From NCBI GenBank assembly GCA_007119395.1, contig SKPS01000071.1:1-6071 (forward strand): DNA of 6,071 nucleotides, in the 5' to 3' direction. Of this stretch, positions 1-6,071 are shown one piece after another. The translations under genes were made by a program, and so were the position numbers. This DNA is from Lentimicrobiaceae bacterium (lineage in GTDB: Bacteria; Bacteroidota; Bacteroidia; Bacteroidales; SKPS01). Positions within the stretch are counted from its first letter, which is position 1. Every line of letters starts with the position of its first letter. The notes beneath the pieces were generated by a model. That model worked only from the letters and a program-made list of their open reading frames with translations, did no database searches and had not been told where the DNA came from.

Positions 1-17
1 GATGCTGGGAACAGCGT

Positions 18-1292
18 TTAAGGAGCTTGAGTGCGGAAAGCTTTTGAAAAATCCTGGCCACTAGGCTCCTGGAATATACGGAGCTCAAATTCAGGCACCA
101 CAGAGATCAGATGGTCGAATATGTCGGCCTGATCCGACTCATACTCAACCCAGTTTATTGTTTTGGTAAAAGCATACACCTCAAGAGGAATCCCTTTTTC
201 GGTAGGATGCAACTGCCGAACCATCAGCAACATGTTTTCGTTCACCTTCGGGTGGTTCCTCAGATAGGCATCCACATACGCTCTGAAGATACCCAGGTTG
301 GTCTGCCGGCGACCATAATACTGTGTAGGGCTGGAATCACCGGCTGAAGCGGCTGAATTGTATTGGTCTATCTCTGCCTGACGTTCGTCAATATACTGGC
401 TGATCACCCTGAACTTCCGCAACTTGTCTAACAACGCCTGGTCTACAAAGCGGGCTGAATTCATGTCCAGATAGAGTGCCCGTTTAAACCTCCGTCCTCC
501 TGACTCCTGCATACCACGCCAGTTTTGAAACGAATCGGTGATCATAGAGTAGGTGGGAATGCTCACGATGGTGTTGTCGAAATTACGAACCTTCACCGTG
601 GCAAGATTGATCTCCAGCACATCACCATCGGCACCATAACGCTGCATCGTAATCCAGTCTCCAATACGCACCATATCGTTAGATGAGATTTGCATCCCAG
701 CCACTAAACCTTGTATCGCGTCTTTAAAAACCAATACCAGAATCGCCATAAATGCGCCAAGCCCTGTCAGAAGATAAAGCGGGTTTTTGTTGATCAGCAC
801 CGAGATTACCAGCACAATTGAGAACACGTACACCAATATCTGTATCACCTGTAAATACCCCTTGATGGGTTTGTTTTTCGATACATCAAACCGTTTGTAG
901 ATGTCGTTTACCGTGTTCAGAAAACTGTTGATTACCAATACTACCACAATAATCATGTAGATATTGGTAAGGTTGATCACAATGTTGACCCAGAAAGGGT
1001 GATCAGCAAACAGGATCGGGAACAGGAATGCCACCACCATGGCAGGGAGCAACCCGGCCAACCTGCGGAAAAATTTCCGCTCAACCAGAATATCGTCCCA
1101 TTCCGTTTTGGTTCGCAAGGCGATGCGTTTAACAATGCTGTGGATGACTTGTTTCCCAAAAAAATCGGCAGCCCAAGCCAACCCTGCAATCACAAGGAAA
1201 TACATCAACTTGATAAAAAACTCAATCAGAAAATCAGAAAAGCCAATAGAGCTGTAAAAATCATTCAAGAACTCGTACACTTGTTTGGTCAT
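18..1292 (-). CDS. MscS-family mechanosensitive ion channel, YbdG-like
   Basis: Inner-membrane channel of the MscS superfamily, which opens under membrane tension and releases ions and small solutes on hypo-osmotic shock. The 424 residues match the size of the E. coli YbdG (miniconductance) branch (about 415) rather than MscS itself (286). Hydrophobic segments lie at about 26-42, 80-97, 104-125, 147-167 and 171-200. The last is the Gly/Ala-rich pore helix (LLTGLGAF, then FKDAIQGLVAG), and it runs into the beta-domain motif VRIGDWI at 208-214. The C-terminal part has the YbdG-type features YLRNHP (343-348) and VRQLHPTEKGIPLEVYAF (358-375). The start at 1292 gives a short N-terminus before the first membrane segment. 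The gene is complete, with TAA at 18-20. No clear -7 promoter element was found upstream; a terminator-like hairpin at 1417-1462 separates it from the lipoprotein gene. Family is confident; conductance and physiological role are inferred. Confidence 0.93.
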   Translation of the reverse strand: MTKQVYEFLNDFYSSIGFSDFLIEFFIKLMYFLVIAGLAWAADFFGKQVIHSIVKRIALRTKTEWDDILVERKFFRRLAGLLPAMVVAFLFPILFADHPFWVNIVINLTNIYMIIVVVLVINSFLNTVNDIYKRFDVSKNKPIKGYLQVIQILVYVFSIVLVISVLINKNPLYLLTGLGAFMAILVLVFKDAIQGLVAGMQISSNDMVRIGDWITMQRYGADGDVLEINLATVKVRNFDNTIVSIPTYSMITDSFQNWRGMQESGGRRFKRALYLDMNSARFVDQALLDKLRKFRVISQYIDERQAEIDQYNSAASAGDSSPTQYYGRRQTNLGIFRAYVDAYLRNHPKVNENMLLMVRQLHPTEKGIPLEVYAFTKTINWVEYESDQADIFDHLISVVPEFELRIFQEPSGQDFSKAFRTQAP

Positions 1293-1362
1293 ACCCGGCT
1301 AATTTTTAAAAGTGTATCGTTTGAGGATTCATTGTGGGTTTCTTTGCCAATACCTTTGTTGC

Positions 1363-1384
1363 ATACACCGGTTTAATGGTGTGT
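1363..1384. repeat. Short inverted repeat upstream of the channel gene
   Basis: ACACC (1365-1369) pairs with GGTGT (1378-1382). G-T wobbles and one further A-T pair extend this to an 8-bp stem with a 6-nt loop. It lies 71-92 nt upstream of the channel start on the minus strand. No T tract follows on either strand, so it does not look like a terminator. It could be an operator, a 5'-leader structure or chance. Confidence 0.25.
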
Positions 1385-1407
1385 TACATTAGACCATTGT
1401 CAATGAA

Positions 1408-1467
1408 TGTGCAAAGAAAAAGGAATCCATCGGAAATATCAAGTATTCCGGGACCCCTTTTTGCACA
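1408..1467 (-). terminator. Imperfect bidirectional hairpin with A/T tracts, probable terminator of the FN3 lipoprotein gene
   Basis: Core 1417-1462. The outer stem AAAAAGG (1417-1423) pairs with CCTTTTT (1456-1462). After a 2x2 internal loop, TCC (1426-1428) pairs with GGA (1451-1453). CGGAA (1431-1435) pairs with TTCCG (1446-1450), and TA pairs with TA around a 5-nt loop. TGTGC (1408-1412) and GCACA (1463-1467) extend the symmetry, offset by four bases. Read on the minus strand, an A tract precedes the hairpin and a T tract follows it, starting about 45 nt past the lipoprotein stop codon. The same holds on the plus strand, so it could stop transcription in both directions. The bulges make it weaker than a textbook terminator. 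Pairing was judged by eye, with no energy calculation. Confidence 0.5.
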
Positions 1468-1508
1468 GTGTTGTAATCGTGTGCTGTGTCAGTCAATCTG
1501 AACCGGCA

Positions 1509-1883
1509 TTACAAGGGAGTGGTGAATTGCCTTTCGTTGCCGTAGGTGGTGCCTACACTGTTGGTGGCATAGGCTCTCACGTAGTAGGTGACGTTGGGTG
1601 CCAGGCCTGTGATTTCTGAAACGAACTCCCCTTCACCTGCACCGTCAACGGTGTGCAGACCGTCAAGGGTGGGTTCGGGGGTGAGTCCCCAGCAAATGCC
1701 GCGGGCTGTTACCGGCGAATTGCCGTCGGAGGTTACATTGCCTCCCGCTATGGCTGATGTTTGTTTGACCTCAGTCACCCCTGCGGTGGTTACCTTGGGT
1801 AACTCAGGATCCTTCTCGCAACCAGTGGTAACTAACATGCCAGCAAACAACAGCACCATCATCATTGTAAGTGTTCTGCTCAT
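1509..1883 (-). CDS. Small lipoprotein with a single fibronectin type III-like domain
   Basis: Complete 124-residue protein of unknown specific function. Residues 1-21 form a lipoprotein signal peptide ending in LVTTG, with the lipidated Cys at 22. The next residues, EKDPE, are charged and acidic, resembling the Bacteroidota lipoprotein export signal that sends lipoproteins to the cell surface; surface location is therefore inferred. Residues about 29-123 form one FN3-like unit of the type common in Bacteroidota surface proteins, with the landmarks ARGICWG, GLAPNVTYYVRAYATNSVGTTYGNE and a closing FTTP. Such units usually occur as tandem copies in much larger adhesins or attached to other domains; here there is only one, and the protein stops straight after it. 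It may be a stand-alone surface protein or the remnant of a larger one. The start at 1883 is set by the signal peptide, and a -7-like element lies 29 nt upstream. Confidence 0.85.
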   Translation of the reverse strand: MSRTLTMMMVLLFAGMLVTTGCEKDPELPKVTTAGVTEVKQTSAIAGGNVTSDGNSPVTARGICWGLTPEPTLDGLHTVDGAGEGEFVSEITGLAPNVTYYVRAYATNSVGTTYGNERQFTTPL

Positions 1884-1911
1884 AGTTTTTTGCTTTTAGT
1901 TTATTCCTCAA

Positions 1912-1919
1912 CAAATATA
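1912..1919 (-). promoter_or_regulatory. Bacteroidota -7 promoter element for the FN3 lipoprotein gene
   Basis: On the minus strand this reads TATATTTG, an exact match to the Bacteroidota -7 consensus TAnnTTTG, in an AT-rich gap 29 nt before the lipoprotein start codon. No good TTTG -33 element is seen at the expected spacing; only ATTG appears, about 15 nt upstream. A short leader of about 20 nt would follow. Confidence 0.5.
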
Positions 1920-2032
1920 CGTAAATTTATTTATCAATGTTGCATCATAAAAAACTATATCTCTTTAAATTTTGTTAATGGTTTTTAAATGAGATGAGTA
2001 AAAGAAAACTTATGTCGCTTTTTGGGTCACAG

Positions 2033-2764
2033 TTACGGGTTCAGGTATTTGCTGAAAAGCGCTTCTATCTCTTTGCGTGTCATCATGCCCCCTTTGTGAA
2101 AGGCGATATTTCCATTATGGAAGAGCACGAAGTACGGTACACCCGGAATACGCATCTCTCTGACCAGCTCCTGGCTTGCATCTGCATTGATTTTGAGGAT
2201 GTGAACTCTACCGCTGAATTCTTCAATCAGTGAGTCAACCAGTGGCATCATTCTTTGGCATGGGGCACACCATGGTGCATAGAAATCGATAAACACAAGG
2301 CTGTCGTGGTTTATGATGGTGACCAGTTGATTGATATCAAAGTGGTTCTCCTGGTTGGTGGGTTCTCCGGCTCCACGAACTACAGGCAAACGGTTGATGT
2401 TCCACTCCATAATCCCACGTTGCATGTTGTACACCCTGGTGTACCCTTGCTGCACCAGGAAACGAGCGGCGATAGCGCTCCGGTAGCCAGTATTGCAATA
2501 TAAAAAGATGGGCTTCTCTTTGGGTAGCTCCAGGAGCATTGCGCCGAAGTTCCGATCATAAAAATTGAGCTGCTGAGCCCCTTCCAGGTGCCCGTTGTTG
2601 AACTCCTGAATGGTGCGTACATCGAGAAGTATACCTGTGCTGTCTGTTATCTGTTGCTGGAAATCCTTGGCCGATAAATGCTTAACCTCGCCCTGTTGCC
2701 CACATGATTGAAAAGAGAGGGTGATGAACGGAATGACCAGTAACAGTTTTCTTAATGGCTTCAT
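2033..2764 (-). CDS. Rhodanese-thioredoxin fusion lipoprotein
   Basis: A 243-residue envelope protein with two domains. Residues 1-20 form a lipoprotein signal (KPLRK, hydrophobic core, FQS) with the lipidated Cys at 21. The following GQQGEVK lacks an acidic export signal, so a periplasm-facing lipoprotein is likely. Residues about 28-130 are a rhodanese domain: LLDVRTIQEFNNGHLEGA (46-63) and the active-site loop CNTGYRS with Cys90. The motif GIMEWN (117-122) closes it. Residues about 142-243 are a thioredoxin domain with active site WCAPC (Cys166, Cys169) and the cis-proline motif GVP (Pro210). Both catalytic sites are intact, so thiol-disulfide exchange or persulfide transfer is chemically plausible; the substrate is unknown. 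The frame stays open upstream to 3022, but the Met at 2764 is preferred because the lipoprotein signal starts there and the longer form would overlap porQ. A -7-like element lies 39 nt upstream. Confidence 0.9.
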   Translation of the reverse strand: MKPLRKLLLVIPFITLSFQSCGQQGEVKHLSAKDFQQQITDSTGILLDVRTIQEFNNGHLEGAQQLNFYDRNFGAMLLELPKEKPIFLYCNTGYRSAIAARFLVQQGYTRVYNMQRGIMEWNINRLPVVRGAGEPTNQENHFDINQLVTIINHDSLVFIDFYAPWCAPCQRMMPLVDSLIEEFSGRVHILKINADASQELVREMRIPGVPYFVLFHNGNIAFHKGGMMTRKEIEALFSKYLNP

Positions 2765-2784
2765 TGACTGTTCGTGTTGTTGAA

Positions 2785-2798
2785 GGATCTTCAGATCC
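2785..2798. promoter_or_regulatory. Perfect 6-bp palindrome at the predicted transcription start of the rhodanese-thioredoxin gene
   Basis: GGATCT (2785-2790) and AGATCC (2793-2798) are exact inverted repeats around a TC spacer. The site lies between the predicted -7 element (2803-2810) and the start codon (2764), about where transcription should begin. That position suits a repressor operator or a small 5'-leader hairpin (5 bp, 4-nt loop). There is no known regulator to match it, so the role is inferred. Confidence 0.35.
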
Positions 2799-2802
2799 GA
2801 TG

Positions 2803-2810
2803 CAAAGATA
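2803..2810 (-). promoter_or_regulatory. Bacteroidota -7 promoter element for the rhodanese-thioredoxin gene
   Basis: The minus strand reads TATCTTTG, an exact TAnnTTTG match 39 nt before the start codon. A T-rich stretch (TTTTC, 2832-2828) sits near the -33 position but is not a clean TTTG. Its location in the divergent gap supports transcription of this gene away from porQ. Confidence 0.5.
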
Positions 2811-2909
2811 TATACAAAGATGTTTGTGAAAATGTTCATTTGAAGAACAATCCTGGGAAGAGGTTGTTTAAAATACAACATCAGGCATAGTGGGTGCAAT
2901 AAAAAGTTT

Positions 2910-2917
2910 GATATTTG
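2910..2917 (+). promoter_or_regulatory. Possible -7 promoter element for porQ
   Basis: GATATTTG matches TAnnTTTG at five of six fixed positions and ends 28 nt before the porQ start, a spacing like that of the other candidate promoters here. No -33 TTTG is visible. Weaker than the other three elements. Confidence 0.35.
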
Positions 2918-2944
2918 CGTTTTTAACTCTTTCAAATTTATGCC

Positions 2945-3988
2945 ATGACTCGATTTCCTTTGGTGTTGTTGGTGGTGATTGTATCTCTCTCTGCTGTTTC
3001 GGCACAGCGTGGTGGTGAACATTCTTTTCAGTTTCTTGAGTTGGCTGGGTCACCTCGTGTGGCGGCCATCGGGGGCAGCTTTCTGCCTCAGCAAGACCAT
3101 GATGCGTTGTTGGCGATGCATCATCCTGCTTTGATCAACGAGGAGATGCATGGTCAGATTGGTTTCACTTTTCTTGATCATTACGCTGGTATCACTGGTG
3201 GCAACGTTGCCTATTCGCGTACGCACGAGCAGTTTGGTAGTTATCTTGCCTCGATCAGGTTTATGCACTACGGAACCTTTCAGCGCACCGACGATGCCGG
3301 TATGGAGCAAGGGACATTTACGGCTGCTGATATTGCCCTGGGGTTGGGATGGGGCAGAGAGTTGCATCCGGGGTTCAGGCTGGGTGCCGACCTGCAAATG
3401 ATCCTCTCAAGCTACGACGTATGGAGCTCGTTTGCTTTGGGGGTGAATGTGTCAGGTCACTACACCAGTGAATCGGAATTGTTTGATGCCGCATTGCTCA
3501 TACGCAACGCCGGTCGTCAGCTCGACAGGTTTGGCGATGTGCGGGAATCCCTCCCTTTTGATATCGCTGGTGGCATCAGTCGCAAACTCCCTCACGCCCC
3601 TTTCAGATTCTATTTATTGCTAAACACACTACACATGTGGGATCTCACCTATCATGATCCGTTGAACCCCAGAACCACCACAGACCCCATCACCGGCGAG
3701 GTGAAGGAGCCATCCAAAGCAGTTGACTTTCTCGACAAGGCCATGCGCCATGTGGTGGGTGGCGTAGAGCTGGCACCCGGTGAGGTAATCAGGCTCAGAC
3801 TGGGTTACAACTACCGCCTGCGACAAGAGGCCGGAGTACAATCAACAATGGGTATGGTTGGGTTCTCTTGGGGGGTCGGACTCAAACTCGGCCGATACCA
3901 GTTCGACTTCAGCAGAACCCGTAACCACATGGCTGGTGCTCCCAATTTCTTCAGCGTTACCACCAACCTCAATCGCTTCGGTAGCTAA
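2945..3988 (+). CDS. porQ: Type IX secretion system outer-membrane protein PorQ
   Basis: A 347-residue predicted outer-membrane beta-barrel. In the T9SS of Bacteroidota, PorQ is known to hold PorZ at the cell surface as part of the PorU-PorV-PorQ-PorZ attachment complex, which cleaves the C-terminal sorting domain from cargo and anchors the protein. Residues 1-20 form a signal peptide with cleavage after VSA; the mature protein begins QRGGEHSF. Family landmarks are FLELAGSPRVAAIGG (30-44), an early HPAL, LPFDIAGGISRKL (203-215), HAPFRF (217-222) and WDLTY (232-236). Alternating polar/hydrophobic strands continue to the C-terminal Asn-Arg-Phe-Gly-Ser. Length is normal for the family and the gene is intact. 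The start at 2945 fits the signal peptide; an overlapping ATG at 2940 reads only two codons before a stop. The first third is richer in T and G (GTTGTTGGTGG runs) than the rest. Its downstream neighbour is a likely T9SS cargo. Confidence 0.87.
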   Translation: MTRFPLVLLVVIVSLSAVSAQRGGEHSFQFLELAGSPRVAAIGGSFLPQQDHDALLAMHHPALINEEMHGQIGFTFLDHYAGITGGNVAYSRTHEQFGSYLASIRFMHYGTFQRTDDAGMEQGTFTAADIALGLGWGRELHPGFRLGADLQMILSSYDVWSSFALGVNVSGHYTSESELFDAALLIRNAGRQLDRFGDVRESLPFDIAGGISRKLPHAPFRFYLLLNTLHMWDLTYHDPLNPRTTTDPITGEVKEPSKAVDFLDKAMRHVVGGVELAPGEVIRLRLGYNYRLRQEAGVQSTMGMVGFSWGVGLKLGRYQFDFSRTRNHMAGAPNFFSVTTNLNRFGS

Positions 3989-4054
3989 TGGTGAAGAGGT
4001 GATTCTCAAGCCCATGCTCACACTTTTTTTTATCCTCATAAAACAAAAAAGCAG

Positions 4055-4062
4055 TACTTTTG
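4055..4062 (+). promoter_or_regulatory. Bacteroidota -7 promoter element for the M4 peptidase gene
   Basis: TACTTTTG is an exact TAnnTTTG match 30 nt before the peptidase start codon, in an A/T-rich gap. The -33 region is a T-rich stretch (T8 at 4024-4031) rather than a clean TTTG. It suggests that the peptidase has its own promoter in addition to any read-through from porQ. No Shine-Dalgarno sequence is visible before the ATG. Confidence 0.5.
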
Positions 4063-4092
4063 TATTATAAATAGTTACTAATACTACTTCAG

Positions 4093-6071
4093 ATGCGCAT
4101 TGATTTCAAAAGGTTTTTATTAGCCATTTTGTTCCTGGTGGTTGTGTTTCCTATGTTTTCACAGGAGTATTTTGGCAGGGATGCCTGGGAAATCGTACCC
4201 GGGGCATCAAAAGTATGGATCAAGGATGACCTGACTTACCCATCCTACATAGGCTTGGCTGAAGGGCATGAAGTGGCTGAGGCCAATGTGCTCTCGTGGA
4301 TTCGTTCAACCTACGGGCGCTGCAGCGATTTCACCCTCCATTTCGTTAATGAAGAGGTTGATTTTCGTGGTGACCGCCACCGTAGGGTGAAGCTGGCATA
4401 CCATGAGGTGCCTCTGTTTGATGCGATGCTGGTGCTCCATTTTAACGATGGAATGATGTACTCCATTAATGGTGATGCACCGTCGGATTTTACTGTTATG
4501 AACCAAATGGCGCTGTCTGAAGAGGGCGCACTGCAGGCTGCCCTGAGCCATGTGAATGCTGAACACTACAAGTGGCAGATACCTGCAGAGGAGGCGATGC
4601 TCAAAACCTTCTACGACGACCCGGATGCAACCTATTATCCGGAAGGCAGGTTGAAACTGTATCGCCTGAACAGAAATGAAGACTACCGCTATGCATGGGT
4701 GTTTAATATCTATGCGCACGAGCCGCTCTATCGTGCAGATGTTTTTGTTGATGCCCAAACGGGAGAGATCCTTTTTGAGCACAACCTGATTCACGAAACC
4801 GATGTGATTGGTACTGCGGTAACAAAGTACAGCGGAACCCAAACCTTCACCACCGATTCAACCGGCACCCATTACCGGTTGCGCCAATCGGGCCGAGGCA
4901 ACGGCATCGAAACCTTCAATATGCAGCGTGGCACTACCTATGGCAATGCGGTTGATTTTACTGACAATGACAATTACTGGGACAACTTCAATGCGAACAT
5001 GGATGAGATAGCCACGGATGCCCATTGGGGTACCGAGGTCACATATGATTATTTCTTTGAGAGACATAACCGCAACAGCCTCGATAACAATGGCTTCAAG
5101 CTGCGTAGCTTCGTCCATTACGGCAACAACTACGCCAATGCTTTCTGGGATGGTCAGCGTATGACCTATGGCGATGGCAACGGAAGCAACATCGGGCCGA
5201 TGGCGGCTTTGGATATCGTTGGGCATGAGGTGACCCATGGTCTCACCGCCATGACAGCCCAGCTGGTGTACCAAGACGAGCCGGGTGCATTAAACGAAGG
5301 GTTTAGTGATATCTTTGGAACATCCATTGAATGGTTTGCCAAACCAGCTTCAGCTAATTGGACAGTAGGAGAGGATATTGGCATCATTATCAGGTCAATG
5401 TCTAACCCCAAATCAAGAGGCTTACCCGATACCTACCTGGGAACCAATTGGTATACCGGTACTGCCAACAACGGTGGTGTGCATACCAACAATGGCCCTT
5501 TGGCGCATTGGTATTATATCCTCTCTGTGGGTAAAACCGGTGTCAACGACAACAATGATTCCTATTCCGTTTCCGGCATCACCATCGACAGTGCGGGTAC
5601 CATTGCTTACAGGATGCTGACGGTTTACCTCACCAATACCAGTGAGTACATTGATGCACGGTACTATGCCATTCAGTCTGCCATTGATCTGTTCGGTCCC
5701 TGTTCCCCTGAAGTGGAAGCCACTACGGATGCCATGTATGCCATCGGAGTGGGTGATCCTTACGTACCCGGAGTAATCAGCGATTTTACGGCTCCCCAAA
5801 CTGAGTTTTGCGCCGCACCGGCCCTCGTCAGCTTCTCCAATCTGAGCAACAACGGTATCAGTTACCACTGGGACTTTGGCAACGGGCAAACCAGTACCGA
5901 CCATAATCCCACCGTTACCTATACCTCACCCGGAGATTACACCGTAACCCTGATCGTAGATGGTGGCTCCTGCGGAGTGGATACCCTGGTGCAAACAGCC
6001 TTTATCAGCATTGATCCCCAGCACCCCTGTAACTACAACATGCCACAGCAGGGAAGCCTTACCAGTACTGA
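4093..6071 (+). CDS. Secreted M4 (thermolysin-like) zinc metallopeptidase with PKD domain, partial at the 3' end
   Basis: Extracellular zinc endopeptidase, 659 codons visible and open at the right edge. Residues 1-23 are a signal peptide (cleavage FS|QE). Residues 24 to about 237 are an FTP/PepSY-type propeptide (YHEVPLFDAMLVLHF at 103-117, VDAQTGEIL at 219-227) that should keep the enzyme inactive until cleaved. The catalytic domain spans about 238-556. It has HEVTH (378-382; zinc ligands His378 and His382, catalytic Glu379), NEGFSD (401-406; third ligand Glu402, exactly 24 residues after His378 as in thermolysin), Tyr393 (Tyr157), RSMS with Arg434 (Arg203) and GGVH with His464 (His231). Asn459 stands where thermolysin has Asp226. 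A PKD domain follows (about 563-640; YHWDFGNG, then YTSPGDYTVTL). At the edge CNYNMPQQGSL resembles the opening of a CUB-like domain. A T9SS C-terminal sorting domain is expected beyond the window but not seen. Confidence 0.93.
   Translation, partial: MRIDFKRFLLAILFLVVVFPMFSQEYFGRDAWEIVPGASKVWIKDDLTYPSYIGLAEGHEVAEANVLSWIRSTYGRCSDFTLHFVNEEVDFRGDRHRRVKLAYHEVPLFDAMLVLHFNDGMMYSINGDAPSDFTVMNQMALSEEGALQAALSHVNAEHYKWQIPAEEAMLKTFYDDPDATYYPEGRLKLYRLNRNEDYRYAWVFNIYAHEPLYRADVFVDAQTGEILFEHNLIHETDVIGTAVTKYSGTQTFTTDSTGTHYRLRQSGRGNGIETFNMQRGTTYGNAVDFTDNDNYWDNFNANMDEIATDAHWGTEVTYDYFFERHNRNSLDNNGFKLRSFVHYGNNYANAFWDGQRMTYGDGNGSNIGPMAALDIVGHEVTHGLTAMTAQLVYQDEPGALNEGFSDIFGTSIEWFAKPASANWTVGEDIGIIIRSMSNPKSRGLPDTYLGTNWYTGTANNGGVHTNNGPLAHWYYILSVGKTGVNDNNDSYSVSGITIDSAGTIAYRMLTVYLTNTSEYIDARYYAIQSAIDLFGPCSPEVEATTDAMYAIGVGDPYVPGVISDFTAPQTEFCAAPALVSFSNLSNNGISYHWDFGNGQTSTDHNPTVTYTSPGDYTVTLIVDGGSCGVDTLVQTAFISIDPQHPCNYNMPQQGSLTST

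Noticed and set aside
1351..1358. Plus-strand TACCTTTG, an exact -7 match
   Set aside because: No credible plus-strand gene follows; the next plus-strand frame (1407-1619) is antisense to the FN3 lipoprotein. A handful of chance matches is expected in a window of this size.
999..1376. Plus-strand open frames opposite the start of the channel gene
   Set aside because: They are antisense to the conserved channel sequence and have no signal, domain or convincing start context.
1884..2032. Search for a hairpin terminator after the rhodanese-thioredoxin gene
   Set aside because: The gap is AT-rich with short A and T runs, but no stem of useful length was found.
2765..3022. N-terminal extension of the rhodanese-thioredoxin frame by 86 codons
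   Set aside because: It would place the lipoprotein signal inside the protein, overlap the porQ start on the other strand and swallow the promoter-like element. The Met at 2764 begins a normal lipoprotein signal.
3991..4031. Possible terminator after porQ: GTGA/TCAC stem followed by eight T
   Set aside because: The stem is only four base pairs with a long loop, too weak to call. The T run may instead be part of the upstream promoter region of the peptidase gene.
4306..5904. Long minus-strand open frames opposite the peptidase gene (4306-4842, 4858-5274, 5422-5904)
   Set aside because: They are antisense to a gene with full catalytic motifs, show no recognisable domain, and look like by-products of the peptidase codon pattern.
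1..6071. tRNA, rRNA, CRISPR arrays, insertion sequences, attachment sites or a defence cassette
   Set aside because: No spaced direct repeats, terminal inverted repeats, transposase motifs or structured RNA signatures were seen, and all five genes have recognisable chromosomal families.

Overview
The window reads as chromosomal DNA from a Bacteroidota bacterium that carries a type IX secretion system (T9SS). Four things point there. One gene encodes the T9SS outer-membrane protein PorQ. Two short proteins have Bacteroidota-style lipoprotein signals. The peptidase at the right end has the signal peptide / thermolysin / PKD layout of T9SS-exported enzymes. Promoter-like TAnnTTTG elements, the Bacteroidota -7 motif, lie about 30-40 nt ahead of start codons that have no clear Shine-Dalgarno sequence. 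The genus cannot be told from this sequence; T9SS makes a gut Bacteroides unlikely.

Layout. Three genes lie on the minus strand in the left half: a YbdG/MscS-type small-conductance channel (18-1292), a 124-residue lipoprotein with a single fibronectin-III-like domain (1509-1883), and a lipoprotein fusing a rhodanese domain to a thioredoxin domain (2033-2764). A 180-nt divergent promoter region (2765-2944) separates them from two plus-strand genes: porQ (2945-3988) and an M4 (thermolysin-like) metallopeptidase that begins at 4093 and runs off the right edge. The peptidase frame has no stop inside the window. It is nevertheless the largest gene here, with 659 codons visible.

How the genes relate. 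porQ and the peptidase are the clearest functional pair: a component of the T9SS surface-attachment complex followed by a probable T9SS cargo, although the C-terminal sorting domain that would prove this lies outside the window. The rhodanese-thioredoxin lipoprotein is a probable envelope redox or sulfur-transfer protein and is transcribed divergently from porQ. The minus-strand genes look like separate transcription units: the two lipoprotein genes each have a -7-like element, and a long imperfect hairpin with flanking A and T tracts separates the small lipoprotein gene from the channel gene.

I found no RNA gene, mobile element, CRISPR array or defence cassette, and nothing that amounts to a new multi-gene system. 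The items most worth a second look are the rhodanese-thioredoxin lipoprotein, the palindrome at its predicted transcription start, and the M4 peptidase with an Asn at the position of a usually acidic active-site residue.
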